Notes: a model not told the origin generated them from the sequence alone. 64,000 bases of DNA from Variovorax sp. OV329 (GCF_900114785.1 NZ_FOUG01000001.1:1-64000); one strand, 5' to 3'; shown: positions 46,034-55,337, numbered from the stretch's first letter. Translations and numbers: made by a program.

Positions 46034-47032
46034 TCAGCTGAAGTCCACCACCATCCGCCCCAGGGTGCCGCGCTGGCGCATGCGCGCCATGGCCTCGGGC
46101 AGTTCCTCGAAGGCCACGGGCTGTGCGATGCGCTCCAGGTGCCGGGGGCGCAGGTCGGTGGCCAGCCGCTGCCACACGCGCTCGCGCAGCGGCATGGGGC
46201 TGTTGGCATTGATGCCGATGAGCTTCACGCCGCGCAGGATGAAGGGGAGCACCGTGGTGTCCAGTTCCATGCCGCCGGCATTGCCGAAGCTGGTGATCAC
46301 CGCGTCGGGCGCCGCACTGCGCAGCAGCCAGGCCAGCATGCCGCCGCCCACCGAGTCCACCGCGCCGCTCCAAAGGCCCTTGTCCAGTGGCTTGCCCGTG
46401 GGTTCGGCCACCGAAGGCGGCAGCACCCGGGCGGCGCCCAGCGCCATCAGGTAGTCCTTCGCCTCCGCCTTGCCGCTCACCGCGTGCACCTCGTAGCCGC
46501 GCTGCGCCAGGATGTCGATGGCCACGCTGGCCACGCCGCCGGTCGCGCCCGTCACCGCCACCGGCAGGCCGCCGGGCGCCAGGCCGTTGTGCTCCATCCA
46601 GTGCACGCTCAGGGCCGCGGTGTAGCCGGCGGCACCGAGGATGGCGGCCTCGCGCAGGCCCAGGCCCTGCGGCAGCTTCATCACCCAGTCGCCCTTCACG
46701 CGGGCCATCTGCGCATGGCCGCCGTCGTGTTCCACGCCGATGCCGAAGCCGTGCACCACCACCGCGTCGCCCGGCACGAAGCGCGGGTCGCCCGAATGCG
46801 CCACCGTGCCGCTGAGGTCGATGCCGCCGATGCGCGGGTAGTCGCGGACGATCTGGTTCAGGCCCGCTGCGGCAAGCGCATCCTTGTAGTTGATGCTGGT
46901 GTGGGCCACGCGGATGAGTACCTCGCCGGGGGAGAGCTCGCTGACCTTCATCTGCACGAAGCGGCCCACGGGCGGCGCGTTCGCGTCATCGCGGCAGAGC
47001 CGGAAGGCGCGGAAGCTGCCATCGGCGCTCAA
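46034..47032 (-). CDS. acuI: YhdH/AcuI-type quinone oxidoreductase (acrylyl-CoA reductase-like)
   Basis: 332-residue medium-chain dehydrogenase without zinc ligands. HTSINYKDALAAAGLNQIVR, then PRIGGIDLSGTVAHSGDPRF and AVTGATGGVASVAIDILAQR for NADPH binding match the YhdH/YhfP group, whose AcuI members reduce acrylyl-CoA to propionyl-CoA. It is the last gene of an operon with a CoA-transferase, an acyl-CoA dehydrogenase and a Bug receptor, so it may reduce an unsaturated acyl-CoA of that pathway. It overlaps the dehydrogenase by 4 nt. Confidence 0.82.
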   Translation of the reverse strand: MSADGSFRAFRLCRDDANAPPVGRFVQMKVSELSPGEVLIRVAHTSINYKDALAAAGLNQIVRDYPRIGGIDLSGTVAHSGDPRFVPGDAVVVHGFGIGVEHDGGHAQMARVKGDWVMKLPQGLGLREAAILGAAGYTAALSVHWMEHNGLAPGGLPVAVTGATGGVASVAIDILAQRGYEVHAVSGKAEAKDYLMALGAARVLPPSVAEPTGKPLDKGLWSGAVDSVGGGMLAWLLRSAAPDAVITSFGNAGGMELDTTVLPFILRGVKLIGINANSPMPLRERVWQRLATDLRPRHLERIAQPVAFEELPEAMARMRQRGTLGRMVVDFS

Positions 47033-48201
47033 TCGCGGCCTCCGACCTGGAAGCCCGCCTTGGCGATGGTGCGCCTGGCGATGTTGAGCTGGTGGATCTG
47101 GCTCGTGCCTTCATACAGGCGGAACAGGCGCACGTCGCGGTAGAAGCGCTCGATGGGGTGGCCCTGGATGAAGCCGGTGCCGCCCAGCATCTGCACGCAG
47201 CGGTCGGCCACGCGGCCGCACATCTCGGAGGCGAAGTACTTGCAGATGGAGGCCTGCAGCGTCACGTCCTCGCCGTCGTCGCGCTGGCGCGCCGTCTGCA
47301 GGATGAGCGCGCGCGCCGCCTGGATCTCGGTCTGGCAGTCGGCGATGAGCGCCTGCACCAGCTGGAACTCCGCCACCGGCCGGCCGAACTGCCGGCGCTG
47401 GCAGGTCCAGGCGATGGCTTCGTCCAGCATGCGGATGGCCGGGCCGGTGCACAGGGCGGCCAGGTGGATGCGCTGCTTGTTGAGCACCTTCATGGCGGTC
47501 TTGAAGCCCATGCCTTCCTGCCCGCCGATGATGTTGGCCGCCGGCACGCGGCAGCCCTGCAGATGCACCTCGGACACCGGCGAGCCCGCCTGGCCCATCT
47601 TGCGGTAGGGCGCGGCGGTCGAGAGTCCCGGCATGCCGCGCTCCACCAGGAAGGCGCTGATGCCGCGCGCCGTCAAGTCCGTCGGGTCGGTGCGCGCCAT
47701 CACGGTGAACAGCCCCGCGATGGGCGCGTTGGTGATGAAGCACTTGGTGCCGTCGAGCACGAAGTGGTCGCCATCGCGCACGGCGCGGGTCTTGAGGGCG
47801 ACGGCGTCGGAGCCGGCCTCGGGCTCCGTCAGTGCAAAGGCGCCGGTCAGCTCGCCACGGGCCATGCGGGGCAGGTAGCGGTCCTTCTGCTCGGGGGTGC
47901 CGTCGGCCACGAGCGCCTCGGAGCCGATGCCGGTGTTGGTGCCCACGCGCGCGCGAAAGGCCACCGAGGCCTGCGACAGTTCCATCGCGGCCAGCACCAG
48001 CTCCTCGGTCGTCATGCCGGTGCCGCCCCAGGCTTCGGGAATGGACCAGCCGAAGAAGCCCAGGCCGGCCATCTCCTGCACGATGTCCTCGGGCACCTCG
48101 TCGCGTTCCTCGACTTCGGCTTCGCGCGGGATCAGGCGCTCCTTCACGTAGCGGCGCAGGGAGCTCAGGGTCTGCTCGAAGGCGGATGCATCACGGATCA
48201 T
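47029..48201 (-). CDS. Acyl-CoA dehydrogenase
   Basis: 390-residue FAD flavoenzyme. Landmarks are ALTEPEAGSDAVALKTRAVR, MLGGTGFIQGHPIERFYRDV and LYEGTSQIHQLNIARRTIA; Glu364 of YEGTSQ is the likely base. ATG at 48201 begins a normal N-terminal helical domain. It lies between a frameshifted CoA-transferase gene and the AcuI-like gene. The substrate is probably the CoA ester made by the CoA-transferase, but the carboxylic acid is unknown. Confidence 0.88.
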   Translation of the reverse strand: MIRDASAFEQTLSSLRRYVKERLIPREAEVEERDEVPEDIVQEMAGLGFFGWSIPEAWGGTGMTTEELVLAAMELSQASVAFRARVGTNTGIGSEALVADGTPEQKDRYLPRMARGELTGAFALTEPEAGSDAVALKTRAVRDGDHFVLDGTKCFITNAPIAGLFTVMARTDPTDLTARGISAFLVERGMPGLSTAAPYRKMGQAGSPVSEVHLQGCRVPAANIIGGQEGMGFKTAMKVLNKQRIHLAALCTGPAIRMLDEAIAWTCQRRQFGRPVAEFQLVQALIADCQTEIQAARALILQTARQRDDGEDVTLQASICKYFASEMCGRVADRCVQMLGGTGFIQGHPIERFYRDVRLFRLYEGTSQIHQLNIARRTIAKAGFQVGGRD

Positions 48202-48220
48202 TCTTGGCTCTCTTTCTTCT

Positions 48221-49430
48221 TCAGATGACGCGCGCGGCGCGCAGCGCGGCCAGGTCGCCGTCGGTCATGCCCAGCGCGCCGAAGACCTCGGCGTTGTGCT
48301 CGCCCACATCGGGGCCGGTGCGGGGCACGGGCGCGCGGTGGCCGGTGAAGCGCGGCACGGCGGCCGGCGCGGGCACCGAGCCCAGGGCCGGGTCGGGCAG
48401 GCGCACGAAGGTGCCGCGGGCGCGGAAGTGCTCGTCCTGCAGCACGTCATCGATCGTGTAGACCTTGCTGAAGGGCACCTCGTGCGCGGCCAGCATGGCG
48501 CGCAACTCGTCGCAGTCATGCCGGGCGCACCAGGCGGCCACCAGGCCGTCCAGCTCGTCCAGGTGCGTAACGCGCTGCATGTTGTCGATGAAGCGCGGGT
48601 CTCGGCCCAGCTCCGGCTGGCCCATGGCCTGGCACAGGCGCCTGAAGATGTGGTCGGAGGTGCCCACCAGCGTGATCCAGGCATCGTCCTTCGTGCGGTA
48701 CACGTTCGACGGCGCCGCATAGGTGGCGCGTGCGCCGGTGCGGGTGCGGGCCTGGCCGCTGCGCTCGAATTCCACCGCCAGCGGCTCCAACGCGCACCAG
48801 CGCCTCGGTGGCCGAGAGGTCGATCTCGCGGCCCGGTGCATCGGGGTTGCGTGCGCGCTCGGCCGCGGCGGTGGCCAGCGCGAAGGCGCCGAACAGGCCG
48901 GCAATGGAATCGCCCAGCGGGAAGTTGCTGTGCAGCGGGCCGCCAGCCGCTTCGCCGGTGAGCGAGGCCAGGCCGCTCATCGCCTCGAAGATGCGGGCGA
49001 AGCCGGGGCGGTTCGAATACGGCCCGGTCTGGCCGAAACCGGTGAGGCGCATTACCGACAGTCGCGGGTTGTGCTGGTGGAGCGTGGCCAAGTCCAGGCC
49101 CCAACGGTCCAGCGTGCCGGGGCGGAAGTTCTCCACCAGGATGTCGAAGTCCTCGATCAGCTTCAGGAAGATCGCCTTGCCTTCGCTCTTGCGCACGTCC
49201 AGTGAGATGCCGCGCTTGCCGCGGTTGAGCACCTTCCAGTAAAGCGCGTGGCCGGGCTCCACCGGCGCCAGGGTGCGAAGCGCATCGCTGCCGTCGGGCA
49301 GTTCCAGCTTCACCACCTCGGCGCCCATGTCGGCGCACATCGTGGCGGCGAAGGGGGCGGCCACCACGGTGGCCATGTCGAGGATGCGCAGCCCGGCGAG
49401 CGGGCCGTTCTGTTCGTAGGTCGAGGTCAT
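48221..49430 (-). pseudogene. CaiB/BaiF CoA-transferase split by a 2-nt frameshift
   Basis: The 5' part (from 49430, MTSTYEQNGPLAGLRILDMA ...) has a normal family III start, FGQTGPYSNRPGFARIFEAM and GREIDLSATEAL. It then runs out of frame; the continuation LEPLAVEFERSGQARTRTGA, YAAPSNVYRTKDDAWITLVG is in another frame. The break lies near 48787-48793, where GCGTTGG replaces an expected GCG-T-G-T-TGG, consistent with loss of one GT. The locus is 1210 nt and adding two nt restores 404 codons (403 residues). So it is either a recent pseudogene or a sequencing error. It lies in frame-level order with its operon: Bug receptor, this gene, dehydrogenase, reductase. Confidence 0.85.
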
Positions 49431-49438
49431 GAGGTCTT

Positions 49439-50413
49439 TCAATCGATCTTCGCGCCGGTGCTCTTGACCAGCGCGGCCCACGACTTGGTTTCGCGGGCGA
49501 TGAGCGTGCCGAATTCCTCGGGCGTGGTGCCCGCGGGCTCGGCGCCCAGGTCCACCAGGCGCTTCTTCACCGACGGCTTGGCGAGTGCCTTCACCGCGGC
49601 GTTGTGCAGCTTTGCAATGACGGGCCTGGGCGTGTTGGCCGGCGCCATCAGGCCCTTCCAGGCGGTGACAGTGAAGCCGGGCAGGCCGGACTCGGCGACG
49701 GTGGGAATGTCGGGCGCGCCGCTGGCGCGGGTCTCGCTGGCCACGCCCAGGGCGCGCAGGCGGCCAGACTGCACCTGCGGCAGCAGGGCGGGCATGTTGT
49801 CGATCATCACGGTGATCTGGCCGGCCAGCAGGTCGTTCATCGCCGGACCGCTGCCTTTGTAAGGCACGTGGGTCATGGTGGTGCCGGCCTTCTGGTTGAA
49901 CAGTTCGCCGCCCAGGTGCGCCGGTGTGCCGTTGCCCGGCGAGCCGAATGACACCTTGGTCGGGTTGGCCTTGGCGTAGGCGATGAACTCCTTGACGTTC
50001 TTGGCCGGCACCGCCGGGTTCACCGCCATCAGGTTGTGGTCGCGTGCGATGAGGGTGATGGGCGCCAGGTCCACCGCCGGGTCGTAGCTCATCCTGGCGT
50101 ACAGGCTGGGGTTGACCACGATGGGGCCGGTGGCCGCAAGCAGCAGGGTGTAGCCGTCGGCCGGTGCCTTGGACACCGCGTCGCCGCCGATGTTGCCGCC
50201 GGCACCGGGCCGGTTCTCCACCACCACGGGCTGGCCCAGCTCGGCGCGAAGCTCCTCGGCCATGATGCGGCCGACCACGTCGGCCGAGCCGCCGGGCGCG
50301 AAAGGCACGATGAGCCTGATCGGCTTGCTGGGGTAGCTGTTCTGCGCCGAGGCAGCCCAGGGCGAGAGCGCGGCGGCCAGCGCCAGGGTGGCGGGGATCA
50401 GGGTCTTGAACAC
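49439..50413 (-). CDS. Bug-family (TctC-like) periplasmic receptor
   Basis: 324 residues with a Sec signal peptide (MFKTLIPATLALAAALSPWA, cleavage near ASA). Landmarks are YPSKPIRLIVPFAPGGSADV, VVVENRPGAGGNIGGDAVSK and MTHVPYKGSGPAMNDLLAGQ. First gene of the leftward four-gene operon, 95 nt from the double-IclR gene on the other strand. No TctA/B partner is near. It probably binds the organic acid processed by the operon's CoA-transferase. Confidence 0.88.
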   Translation of the reverse strand: MFKTLIPATLALAAALSPWAASAQNSYPSKPIRLIVPFAPGGSADVVGRIMAEELRAELGQPVVVENRPGAGGNIGGDAVSKAPADGYTLLLAATGPIVVNPSLYARMSYDPAVDLAPITLIARDHNLMAVNPAVPAKNVKEFIAYAKANPTKVSFGSPGNGTPAHLGGELFNQKAGTTMTHVPYKGSGPAMNDLLAGQITVMIDNMPALLPQVQSGRLRALGVASETRASGAPDIPTVAESGLPGFTVTAWKGLMAPANTPRPVIAKLHNAAVKALAKPSVKKRLVDLGAEPAGTTPEEFGTLIARETKSWAALVKSTGAKID

Positions 50414-50494
50414 GGGCGTCTCCTTCTTGGGGTGGCCGCTTCGGGCCTTTTCTGGAGCCCCCGAGACTAGGCAGCCGGCGGGCGTGGCGCCAAC

Positions 50495-50519
50495 GATGTT
50501 TTGCTATATTGAACACATC
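50495..50519 (+). promoter_or_regulatory. Imperfect dyad over the promoter of the double IclR gene
   Basis: GATGTTTTG (50495-50503) and GAACACATC (50511-50519) match as inverted arms at 7 of 9 positions. A -10-like TATATT (50505-50510) lies exactly in the centre. Transcription would start near 50517, a few nt before the ATG at 50521, so the message may be leaderless. A self-regulated IclR site is the natural reading. Confidence 0.45.
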
Positions 50520-50520
50520 C

Positions 50521-52131
50521 ATGGCCCCCTCCAACGCACTCGACGCCCGCTTCGCGACCACGCTGGCGCACGGGCTGGACGTGCTGGAAACCTTTGCCCA
50601 GGGGCCGCCCCTTCTGTCCAACAAGCTGCTGGCCGAGCGCACGGGCCTGTCCAAGGCGACGGTGACGCGGCTCACCACCACGCTGGCCACCCGAGGGCTG
50701 GTCGAGAACGATGCTTTGCTGGGCGGGCACCGACTGGGCACCACCGCGCTGACGCTGGGCTACCCCTTGCTCTCGGGCCTGGGCCTGCGCCGGGTGGCGC
50801 GCCTGCCGATGAAGAAACTGGCCGATGCGCTGGGCGGCACCATTTCGCTGGGCATGCGGGAGCGCAGCCGCATGGTCTATGTGGAGACCCTGAGCAGCAG
50901 CAGCCCCGTCAGCTTCAGGCCCGACCTGGGCGCGCCGGTGCCCATGCTGCAGACCGCCATGGGACGCGCCTGGCTGGCAGCGGCGAACGGCGACGAGCGT
51001 GAGCTTGCGCTGGACGCGCTGCAGCGCATCGCGCCGGCGCATTTCCGCCAATGGGCGCCCAGCCTTCGAAAGGCTGCTGCGCAGCTCGCGCGCCAAGGCT
51101 TCTGCATCTCGCAGGGCGACTGGCTGCCCGACATCCATGCGGTGGCCATTCCCTTGCGCGTGTCGCTCCACGGCGAGCGCCTGGTGCTCAACTGCTGCAT
51201 GCCCACGCAGCGGCGCACGCCCGGGCGCCTGGAGTCGGAGATCGGTCCACGCCTGATGGAACTTGCGGCGCAGATCGAGCGCGACTGGGCCAGCGAGGTG
51301 CAGCGCACGCCATCGACACCGCCTGCGTGGCTGGTAGGCGCGCCCGGCAAGGGCAGCCGCCCGCCCGACCCCGAGGACCGCAGCTTCGCCCGCACGCTGG
51401 CCCGCGGCGTGGACCTGCTGCTGTGCTTCAGCCCCACCGACCCGGCGCTGGGCAACCGGGAACTCGCGCGCCGCCTGGACCTCGGGCCGACCACGGTGGT
51501 GCGCCTCACCCACACGCTGTGCGAGCGCGGCTACCTGCGCCGCGATGCCAACGACGGCAAGTACAGGCTGGGCGCGGCGACGCTGGCGGCGGCCTATCCG
51601 ATCCTCTCGGGCCTGCGCATCCGCCGCCTGGCGCGCCCGGCCATGCTGGCGCTGGCCCAGCGCGTGCAGGGTGCGGTGTCGCTGGGGCTGCGGCACCAGA
51701 GCGGCATGGTCTACGTCGAGACCGCCTGGCGCACCGACGAGCGCCTGCTGCCGCCCGACACCGGCGCCCCCATGCCCATGCTGCTCACCGCCATGGGCCG
51801 CGCCTGGCTCAGCCGTGCCGATCGGACGAAGCAACGCGAAGTGCTCAACCGCATCCGGCTGCACGATCCGCAGGGCTGGCAGCGCCACCAGCAGGTGGCA
51901 CTCGAGGAAGCGGCGCTGTGCAGGCGCCGGGGCTGGTGCAGCTCCAGGGACTTCCGCTCGGAGATCGTCGCGGTGGCCGTGCCGTTCCGGCAGCCGGTGG
52001 ACTCGGTGCAGTACGTGATGAACTGCGGCGTGCTGGCGCGCGGCGTGGCCAGCCGCCGACAGCTCGCCGGGATCGGCGAGGCGCTGCAGGAGACTGTGCG
52101 CGAAGTGGAGGCCCTCGCCGCGCAGGGCTGA
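50521..52131 (+). CDS. Double IclR-type regulator (two fused IclR modules)
   Basis: 536 residues, twice a normal IclR protein. Module 1 starts near residue 11 (FATTLAHGLDVLETFAQG) with HTH ERTGLSKATVTRLTTTLATR and an effector domain through MVYVETLSSSSPVSF and AMGRAWLAAANG. Module 2 starts near residue 288 (SFARTLARGVDLLLCF) with HTH RRLDLGPTTVVRLTHTLCER and MVYVETAWRTDERLL, AMGRAWLSRADR. The copies are offset by about 277 residues and stay in one frame without a stop. ATG at 50521 is chosen; a TTG at 50509 is possible. It is divergent from the CoA-transferase operon, which it should control. Confidence 0.85.
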   Translation: MAPSNALDARFATTLAHGLDVLETFAQGPPLLSNKLLAERTGLSKATVTRLTTTLATRGLVENDALLGGHRLGTTALTLGYPLLSGLGLRRVARLPMKKLADALGGTISLGMRERSRMVYVETLSSSSPVSFRPDLGAPVPMLQTAMGRAWLAAANGDERELALDALQRIAPAHFRQWAPSLRKAAAQLARQGFCISQGDWLPDIHAVAIPLRVSLHGERLVLNCCMPTQRRTPGRLESEIGPRLMELAAQIERDWASEVQRTPSTPPAWLVGAPGKGSRPPDPEDRSFARTLARGVDLLLCFSPTDPALGNRELARRLDLGPTTVVRLTHTLCERGYLRRDANDGKYRLGAATLAAAYPILSGLRIRRLARPAMLALAQRVQGAVSLGLRHQSGMVYVETAWRTDERLLPPDTGAPMPMLLTAMGRAWLSRADRTKQREVLNRIRLHDPQGWQRHQQVALEEAALCRRRGWCSSRDFRSEIVAVAVPFRQPVDSVQYVMNCGVLARGVASRRQLAGIGEALQETVREVEALAAQG

Positions 52132-52373
52132 ACCTGTGGTGTTGCGGGCCGGCTTCGCGTGCATTGCCAAACCCGCGGACCGGGCCCCACAATGGCCGCG
52201 CGCCCGGCCCGGCCGGCAGGAGGAGGAGGCAATCCCAGTCGAAGCGTTTCGACGGCGTCCCTGCTGGCGCCGCGCAAGCGCGCGGCTGCGATTGAAGTCT
52301 TCCTGGTGGCCTGTTGGGCGAATCCTGTCTTGAAGTCGACAACCCGAACGGCTAGCTGCCGAAGGAAGAACGA
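52132..52373. other. Intergenic region with one small dyad
   Basis: Between the IclR gene and the binding-protein gene I see a GTCGAA/TTCGAC dyad with a GCGT loop (52238-52253) in a G-rich stretch. A short open frame (52159-52377) passes through but has no ribosome site and poor composition. No promoter is convincing. Confidence 0.3.
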
Positions 52374-53246
52374 ATGATCAATCGCCGCCCGGCGCTTCTC
52401 GCGCTGCTGCTCGCCTCCACCACCTTGCTGGCCGCCTGCGCCACCTCGCCGGGCACCTCGTCCGGCGGCGCCCTCGGCCGCATCGCCCAGACGCAGACCC
52501 TGAAGCTGGGCTACCGCGAGGACGCCAGCCCCTTCGCCTTCAAGGGCACCGACGGCAAGCCGGCCGGCTACTCGGTGGCGCTGTGCCAGCGCGTGGCGAC
52601 CTCCCTGCAGGCGCAGCTCAAGCTGACCAAGCTGGACGTGCAGTGGGTGCCGGTGACGGCCGGCTCGCGCCAGCAGGCCGTGCAGGACGGCAGCGTGGAC
52701 ATCGAATGCGGCAGCACCACGCGCACCCTGGGCCGCGAGCAGCAGGTGGACTTCAGCAACACGATCTGGGTCGAAGGCTCGTCCTTCGTGACGCTGGCCA
52801 CCTCGTCCGTGAACCGGGCCGGCGACCTGAACGGCAAGCGCGTGGCCGTGATTCCCGGCACCACCACCGAGACGGTGCTGCGCGGCATGCCGGCACGCGG
52901 CATCACGCCGATCTTCGTGCCGGTGCAGACCAGCGTGCAGGGCATCGCGGCCGTGCGCGAGGGCCGGGCCGATGCCTTCGCTTCCGACCGGCTGATCCTG
53001 GTGGGCGAGGTGCTGGGCACGCCGTCGACGGTGGCGCTGAAGCTCAGCGACGACTTCCTTTCGATGGAGCCCTACGCGCTCATGATGCGCCGCGATGCCG
53101 ACCTGCGCCTGGCCGTGAACCGCGCGCTGGCCGAGACCTCGCGCAGCGGCGAGATCGTCAATGTGTTCCGCGCCAGCTTCCCGGCAGGCGCCACGCCCTC
53201 GCCGCTGGTCGAAGCGGTGTACGTGCTCAACGCGCTCCAGGAGTGA
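52374..53246 (+). CDS. Lipoprotein amino-acid-type substrate-binding protein
   Basis: 290 residues, periplasmic binding protein of the type 3 (glutamate/aspartate, GltI-like) family. Lipobox LLAACAT at residues 18-24 marks it as a lipoprotein. Family blocks are LKLGYREDASPFAFKGTDGK, DIECGSTTRTLGREQQVDFS and LNGKRVAVIPGTTTETVLRG. AGGAAG lies about 6 nt before the ATG. There is no ABC permease or ATPase in the neighbourhood, so it must use a distant transporter or act as a sensor. Confidence 0.82.
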   Translation: MINRRPALLALLLASTTLLAACATSPGTSSGGALGRIAQTQTLKLGYREDASPFAFKGTDGKPAGYSVALCQRVATSLQAQLKLTKLDVQWVPVTAGSRQQAVQDGSVDIECGSTTRTLGREQQVDFSNTIWVEGSSFVTLATSSVNRAGDLNGKRVAVIPGTTTETVLRGMPARGITPIFVPVQTSVQGIAAVREGRADAFASDRLILVGEVLGTPSTVALKLSDDFLSMEPYALMMRRDADLRLAVNRALAETSRSGEIVNVFRASFPAGATPSPLVEAVYVLNALQE

Positions 53247-53253
53247 TGCCTTT

Positions 53254-53278
53254 CGCGCCCGCCGCAACGGCGGGCGCG
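53254..53278. terminator. Strong hairpin between convergent genes
   Basis: An 11-bp perfect stem CGCGCCCGCCG (53254-53264) / CGGCGGGCGCG (53268-53278) with a CAA loop lies between the stops of the binding-protein gene and the convergent Bug gene. No U-run follows on either strand, so it may be a bidirectional terminator that stalls rather than a classical one. Confidence 0.6.
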
Positions 53279-53289
53279 CTGGTGCCGTT

Positions 53290-54294
53290 TCAGTCGGCCT
53301 CGATGCCGGTGGCCTTCACCACCTCCGCCCAGCGCGCGGATTCGGTCTTGATCGCCTGCGCCATCTGCTGCGGCGACTGGTAGTCGGCCACCGCGCCTTG
53401 CTCCAGCGCCTTCTGCTTGAAGGCCGGCGTGGACACCACCTTGGCGATTTCGCTCGTCAGCTTGTCGATGACGGGCTTGGGCGTCTTGGCCGGCGCGAAC
53501 ACGCCGAACCAGGAGGTTGCGTCCAGCTTGGGCAGGCCGGCTTCGGCGGTGGTGGGCACATCCGGAAGGCTCGGCAGGCGCGTTTTTCCGGTGGTGGCCA
53601 GCACGCGCAGCTTGCCCGACTGCACATGCGACATGAAGGGCGGCGCGGTGCCGAAGGTGAGATCCACCGTGCCGCCCAGCAGGTCGGTCAGCGCGGGGCC
53701 GGTGCCCTTGTATGGCACGTGCGTGAGCTTGATGCCCGCCTGCTGTTCCAGCATGGCACCGGTGGCGTGCTGCAGCGAACCGTTCCCCGAGGAGGCGTAG
53801 TTGAGCTTGCCCGGATGCGCCTTGGCATAGGCCACCAGCTCAGCCATGGTCTTGATCGGCAGGTCGGCGCGGATCACCACGATCTGCGGCGCCGACAGCA
53901 CGTTGGCCACCGGCGTGAGGTCGCTGGCCTGCCACTGCTGCGTCTGCTTGCTCACCAGCGGCGTGATGACGTGGTAGCCCGAGTACTGCATCAGCAGGGT
54001 GTAGCCATCCGGCTCGGCGCGCTTGACCGCGACCGCGGCGATGGCGCCGTTGGCCCCGCCCTTGTTGTCCACCACGATGGTCTGGCCCAGCGCCGTGCCC
54101 AGGGGCACGCCCAGCATGCGGGCCGCGATGTCGGTGGTGCCGCCGGCCGCGGTGGGCACCAGCATGACGACGGGGTGGTTGGGGTAGCCGCTGGCCGTCT
54201 GAGCCTGCAGCGGGCCGGCTGCCAGCGCAAGGGCCGCGGTGGCCAGGGCGGCGCCGGCGATGGCGCGGCGCGAGAAGTGAAGCTTGGAACTCAT
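53290..54294 (-). CDS. Bug-family (TctC-like) periplasmic receptor
   Basis: 334 residues with a Tat- or Sec-like signal (MSSKLHFSRRAIAGAALATA; RRAIAG leaves Tat possible) cleaved near AQT. Landmarks are YPNHPVVMLVPTAAGGTTDI, IVVDNKGGANGAIAAVAVKR and LTHVPYKGTGPALTDLLGGT. GGAG precedes the ATG. Third gene of the CoA-transferase/lyase operon. It probably delivers the organic acid used by that operon. Confidence 0.88.
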   Translation of the reverse strand: MSSKLHFSRRAIAGAALATAALALAAGPLQAQTASGYPNHPVVMLVPTAAGGTTDIAARMLGVPLGTALGQTIVVDNKGGANGAIAAVAVKRAEPDGYTLLMQYSGYHVITPLVSKQTQQWQASDLTPVANVLSAPQIVVIRADLPIKTMAELVAYAKAHPGKLNYASSGNGSLQHATGAMLEQQAGIKLTHVPYKGTGPALTDLLGGTVDLTFGTAPPFMSHVQSGKLRVLATTGKTRLPSLPDVPTTAEAGLPKLDATSWFGVFAPAKTPKPVIDKLTSEIAKVVSTPAFKQKALEQGAVADYQSPQQMAQAIKTESARWAEVVKATGIEAD

Positions 54295-54332
54295 GTTGTT
54301 GTCTCCGTCGTGGATGGAATGAAAATCTTGGT

Positions 54333-55337
54333 TCAGTGCGATGCCGCCGCCTGCTCGCGCGCCAGCGCACGGTCGCGCCAGGTGGCGAAGTCGGCCGGTG
54401 GCACGTGCAGGTCCAGGCGCTGGCCGGCCTTGACGATCTGGCTGGGGATGTCGTGGCCGACCAGGCCTGGCAGGCGCGCCGCGCAATCGATCAGCGCGGG
54501 CAGGTCGCAGCCGGTGTCGAAGTCCATCAGCTGCAGGGCATGCACGATTTCCTCGGTGCACACGTTGCCGCTGGCGCCGGGCGCATAGGGGCAGCCGCCC
54601 AGGCCGCCCAGCGAGGCATCGAAGCGGTCGGCGCCGGCGTCGATGGAGGCCAGCACGTTGGCCAGGCCCATGCCGCGGGTGTTGTGGAAGTGCAGGGTGG
54701 CTTCCAGCGAGGGGAATCGTTCCCTGAAGCCCCGGACGATGCCCGCCACCTGCGTCGGGAAGGCCATGCCGGTGGTGTCGCACAGCGTGATGCCGCGTGC
54801 GCCGGCCTCTGCAAAGCGCAGGCTCCAGTCGAACACGGCCTGCGGGTCCACCTCGCCTTCCATCGGGCAGCCGAACACGCAGGACAGCGACACGTTCACC
54901 GGCACGCCGGCCTGGCGGGCCAGCGCCATCACCTCCAGCAGTGCCGAAAAGGACTGCGCGCGGGTCATGCGCAGGTTGGCCAGGTTGTGCGTCTCGCTGC
55001 AGGACATGACCAGGTTCAGCTCGTCCGCGTTCGCGTCGATGGCGCGCTCGGCGCCGCGCACGTTGGGCACCAGGCAGGTATAGACCACGCCCGGCGCGCG
55101 CTCGATCCCGCGCAGCACCACCTCGGCATCGCGCAGCGCGGGAATGGCCTGCGGCGAGACGAAGGCGGTGGCCTCGATCTTGGCAAGGCCCGCAGCCGAG
55201 AGCGCATCGATGAGCGAGATCTTTTCTTCCGTGGGCACGAAGGCGCTTTCCATCTGCAGGCCGTCACGTGTGCCGACCTCCTGCATGTGGATGCGGCGGC
55301 CGGCGCCTGCCCAGGTGCTGGCTTGACGCAGGCTCAT
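54333..55337 (-). CDS. Hydroxymethylglutaryl-CoA lyase-like protein
   Basis: 334-residue DRE-TIM metallolyase. MQEVGTRDGLQMESAFVPTE carries the catalytic Asp and metal site; CDTTGMAFPTQVAG, LHFHNTRGMGLANVLASIDA and GGLGGCPYAPGASGNVCTEE complete the HMG-CoA-lyase signature, the last holding the catalytic Cys. Paralogues act on other 3-hydroxy-3-methyl-acyl-CoA esters. It overlaps the CoA-transferase by 4 nt and precedes the Bug receptor. A pathway of uptake, CoA transfer and C-C cleavage is implied, with substrate unknown. Confidence 0.85.
   Translation of the reverse strand: MSLRQASTWAGAGRRIHMQEVGTRDGLQMESAFVPTEEKISLIDALSAAGLAKIEATAFVSPQAIPALRDAEVVLRGIERAPGVVYTCLVPNVRGAERAIDANADELNLVMSCSETHNLANLRMTRAQSFSALLEVMALARQAGVPVNVSLSCVFGCPMEGEVDPQAVFDWSLRFAEAGARGITLCDTTGMAFPTQVAGIVRGFRERFPSLEATLHFHNTRGMGLANVLASIDAGADRFDASLGGLGGCPYAPGASGNVCTEEIVHALQLMDFDTGCDLPALIDCAARLPGLVGHDIPSQIVKAGQRLDLHVPPADFATWRDRALAREQAAASH

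Noticed and set aside
52159..52377. 72-residue open frame between two genes
   Set aside because: No ribosome site, repetitive Gly/Ala/Arg composition and overlap of the next start.
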